Assembly: GCA_002426025.1 (NCBI GenBank)
Contig: DINP01000058.1
Coordinates: 12,059-18,341, forward strand
Reading direction: 5' to 3'
Source: Bacteroidales bacterium UBA5537
GTDB taxonomy: Bacteria > Bacteroidota > Bacteroidia > Bacteroidales > Lentimicrobiaceae
Length of the DNA stretch: 6,283 nucleotides
The stretch's first letter is position 1. Every line of letters begins with the position of its first letter. Below the pieces are notes generated by a model. That model saw only the letters and a program-made list of their open reading frames with translations. It did not search any database and was not told where the DNA came from. Both the position numbers and the translations under genes were made by a program. Of this stretch, positions 5,592 through 6,283 are shown one piece after another.

Positions 5592-6283
5592 ATGACTACA
5601 TTTCAAGCCATCATCATTGCCATTGTTGAAGGGATTACCGAGTTTTTACCGGTATCTTCAACCGGCCATATGATCATTACCCAGGAATTGCTGGGCATGG
5701 AGATCAACGATTTTGTCAAAGCATTTACTGTCAATATTCAATTTGGTGCCATCCTTTCGGTGATTGTGCTTTACTGGAAGCGTTTCTTTCAAACCCTCGA
5801 TTTCTATTTCAAGCTTTTTGTGGCTTTTATCCCGGCTGCAGTAATTGGTTTGCTGTTAAGCGATTTTATTGACAGCCTGCTCGAAAACGTGGTGGTTGTT
5901 GCCGTGATGCTGGTGCTTGGCGGAATTGTGCTGCTCTTTGTTGATAAATGGTTTAACAAACCAGCCAAAGACCAGACAATTACCTATCCTACGGCTCTTA
6001 AAATCGGATTCTATCAGTGCATTGCCATGATACCCGGCGTTTCACGCTCAGCAGCCACCATTATCGGTGGTATGACACAGAAACTCGACCGCAAAACCGC
6101 CGCTGAATTTTCATTTTTCCTCGCTGTGCCTACTATGTTCGCGGCAGCGGGATACAAATTGGTACAAAACTATAAAACCATCTCAGCAGAGAATATTGAT
6201 ACCCTAATCCTCGGAAATGTAGTAGCTTTTATAGTCGCCATGCTTGCCATTAAATTTTTCATAAGCTTCCTCACCAAACATGG
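5592..6283 (+). CDS. uppP: Undecaprenyl-diphosphatase UppP/BacA, 3'-truncated by window
   Basis: UppP is an inner-membrane phosphatase that converts undecaprenyl pyrophosphate to undecaprenyl phosphate, recycling the lipid carrier for peptidoglycan and surface polysaccharide. Overproduction in other bacteria gives bacitracin resistance. About 230 residues are present, starting MTTFQAIIIAIVEGITEFLP. The first signature, EGITEFLPVSSTGH (13-26), holds the paired glutamates E13 and E17 and the Ser/His of VSSTGH. The second, MIPGVSRSAATIIGG (146-160), holds the conserved arginine of PGxSRS (R152). Alanine replaces the usual glycine after SRS, which I believe is normal in Bacteroidota. AEFSFFLAVPTM (171-182) is also typical. 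Several membrane helices fill the rest. Full proteins are about 260-280 residues, so roughly 35-45 are beyond the edge. The ATG follows the DUF3098 stop by 3 bp, with no Shine-Dalgarno, implying co-transcription and possibly translational coupling. Confidence 0.96.
   Translation, partial: MTTFQAIIIAIVEGITEFLPVSSTGHMIITQELLGMEINDFVKAFTVNIQFGAILSVIVLYWKRFFQTLDFYFKLFVAFIPAAVIGLLLSDFIDSLLENVVVVAVMLVLGGIVLLFVDKWFNKPAKDQTITYPTALKIGFYQCIAMIPGVSRSAATIIGGMTQKLDRKTAAEFSFFLAVPTMFAAAGYKLVQNYKTISAENIDTLILGNVVAFIVAMLAIKFFISFLTKH

Overview
The window looks like ordinary chromosomal sequence from a member of the Bacteroidota, probably class Bacteroidia (order-level placement is a guess). Four things point there. 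LeuRS carries the ~50-residue insertion and cysteine-poor CP1 region typical of that phylum. The gene order ftsX - DUF3098 - uppP is a known Bacteroidota block. Most starts lack Shine-Dalgarno sequences. TAnnTTTG-like -7 boxes (or near matches) sit just upstream of three genes.

Layout. On the minus strand, the N-terminal 74 codons of a membrane glycosyltransferase-like protein (1-224) run off the left edge. Its likely start is GTG. It lies downstream of leuS (424-3207, minus), a complete leucyl-tRNA synthetase. The 199-bp gap between them holds two adjacent hairpins that seem to interrupt a dispersed 'cacgcaaagacgcgaag'-type repeat. Right of leuS is a ~335-bp divergent intergenic region full of short inverted and direct repeats. 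After it come four plus-strand genes: an exported protein of unknown function with a CxxC at its mature N-terminus (3543-4151), ftsX (4315-5193), a DUF3098 small membrane protein (5304-5588), and uppP (5592 to the right edge, about 230 residues present).

How the genes fit together. LeuRS serves translation. FtsX, with FtsE encoded elsewhere, controls septal peptidoglycan hydrolysis. UppP recycles undecaprenyl pyrophosphate, the lipid carrier of peptidoglycan and O-antigen synthesis. The DUF3098 protein sits 3 bp before uppP and so probably belongs to the same envelope-related transcript. The ftsX-DUF3098 gap is 110 bp and contains tandem 7-bp repeats.

I see no defence system, mobile element with a transposase, CRISPR array, tRNA or rRNA. 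The most unusual items are the intergenic repeat structures, the start-site conflict of the left-edge gene, and the unrecognised CxxC exported protein. I do not see convincing evidence of a new biological system.
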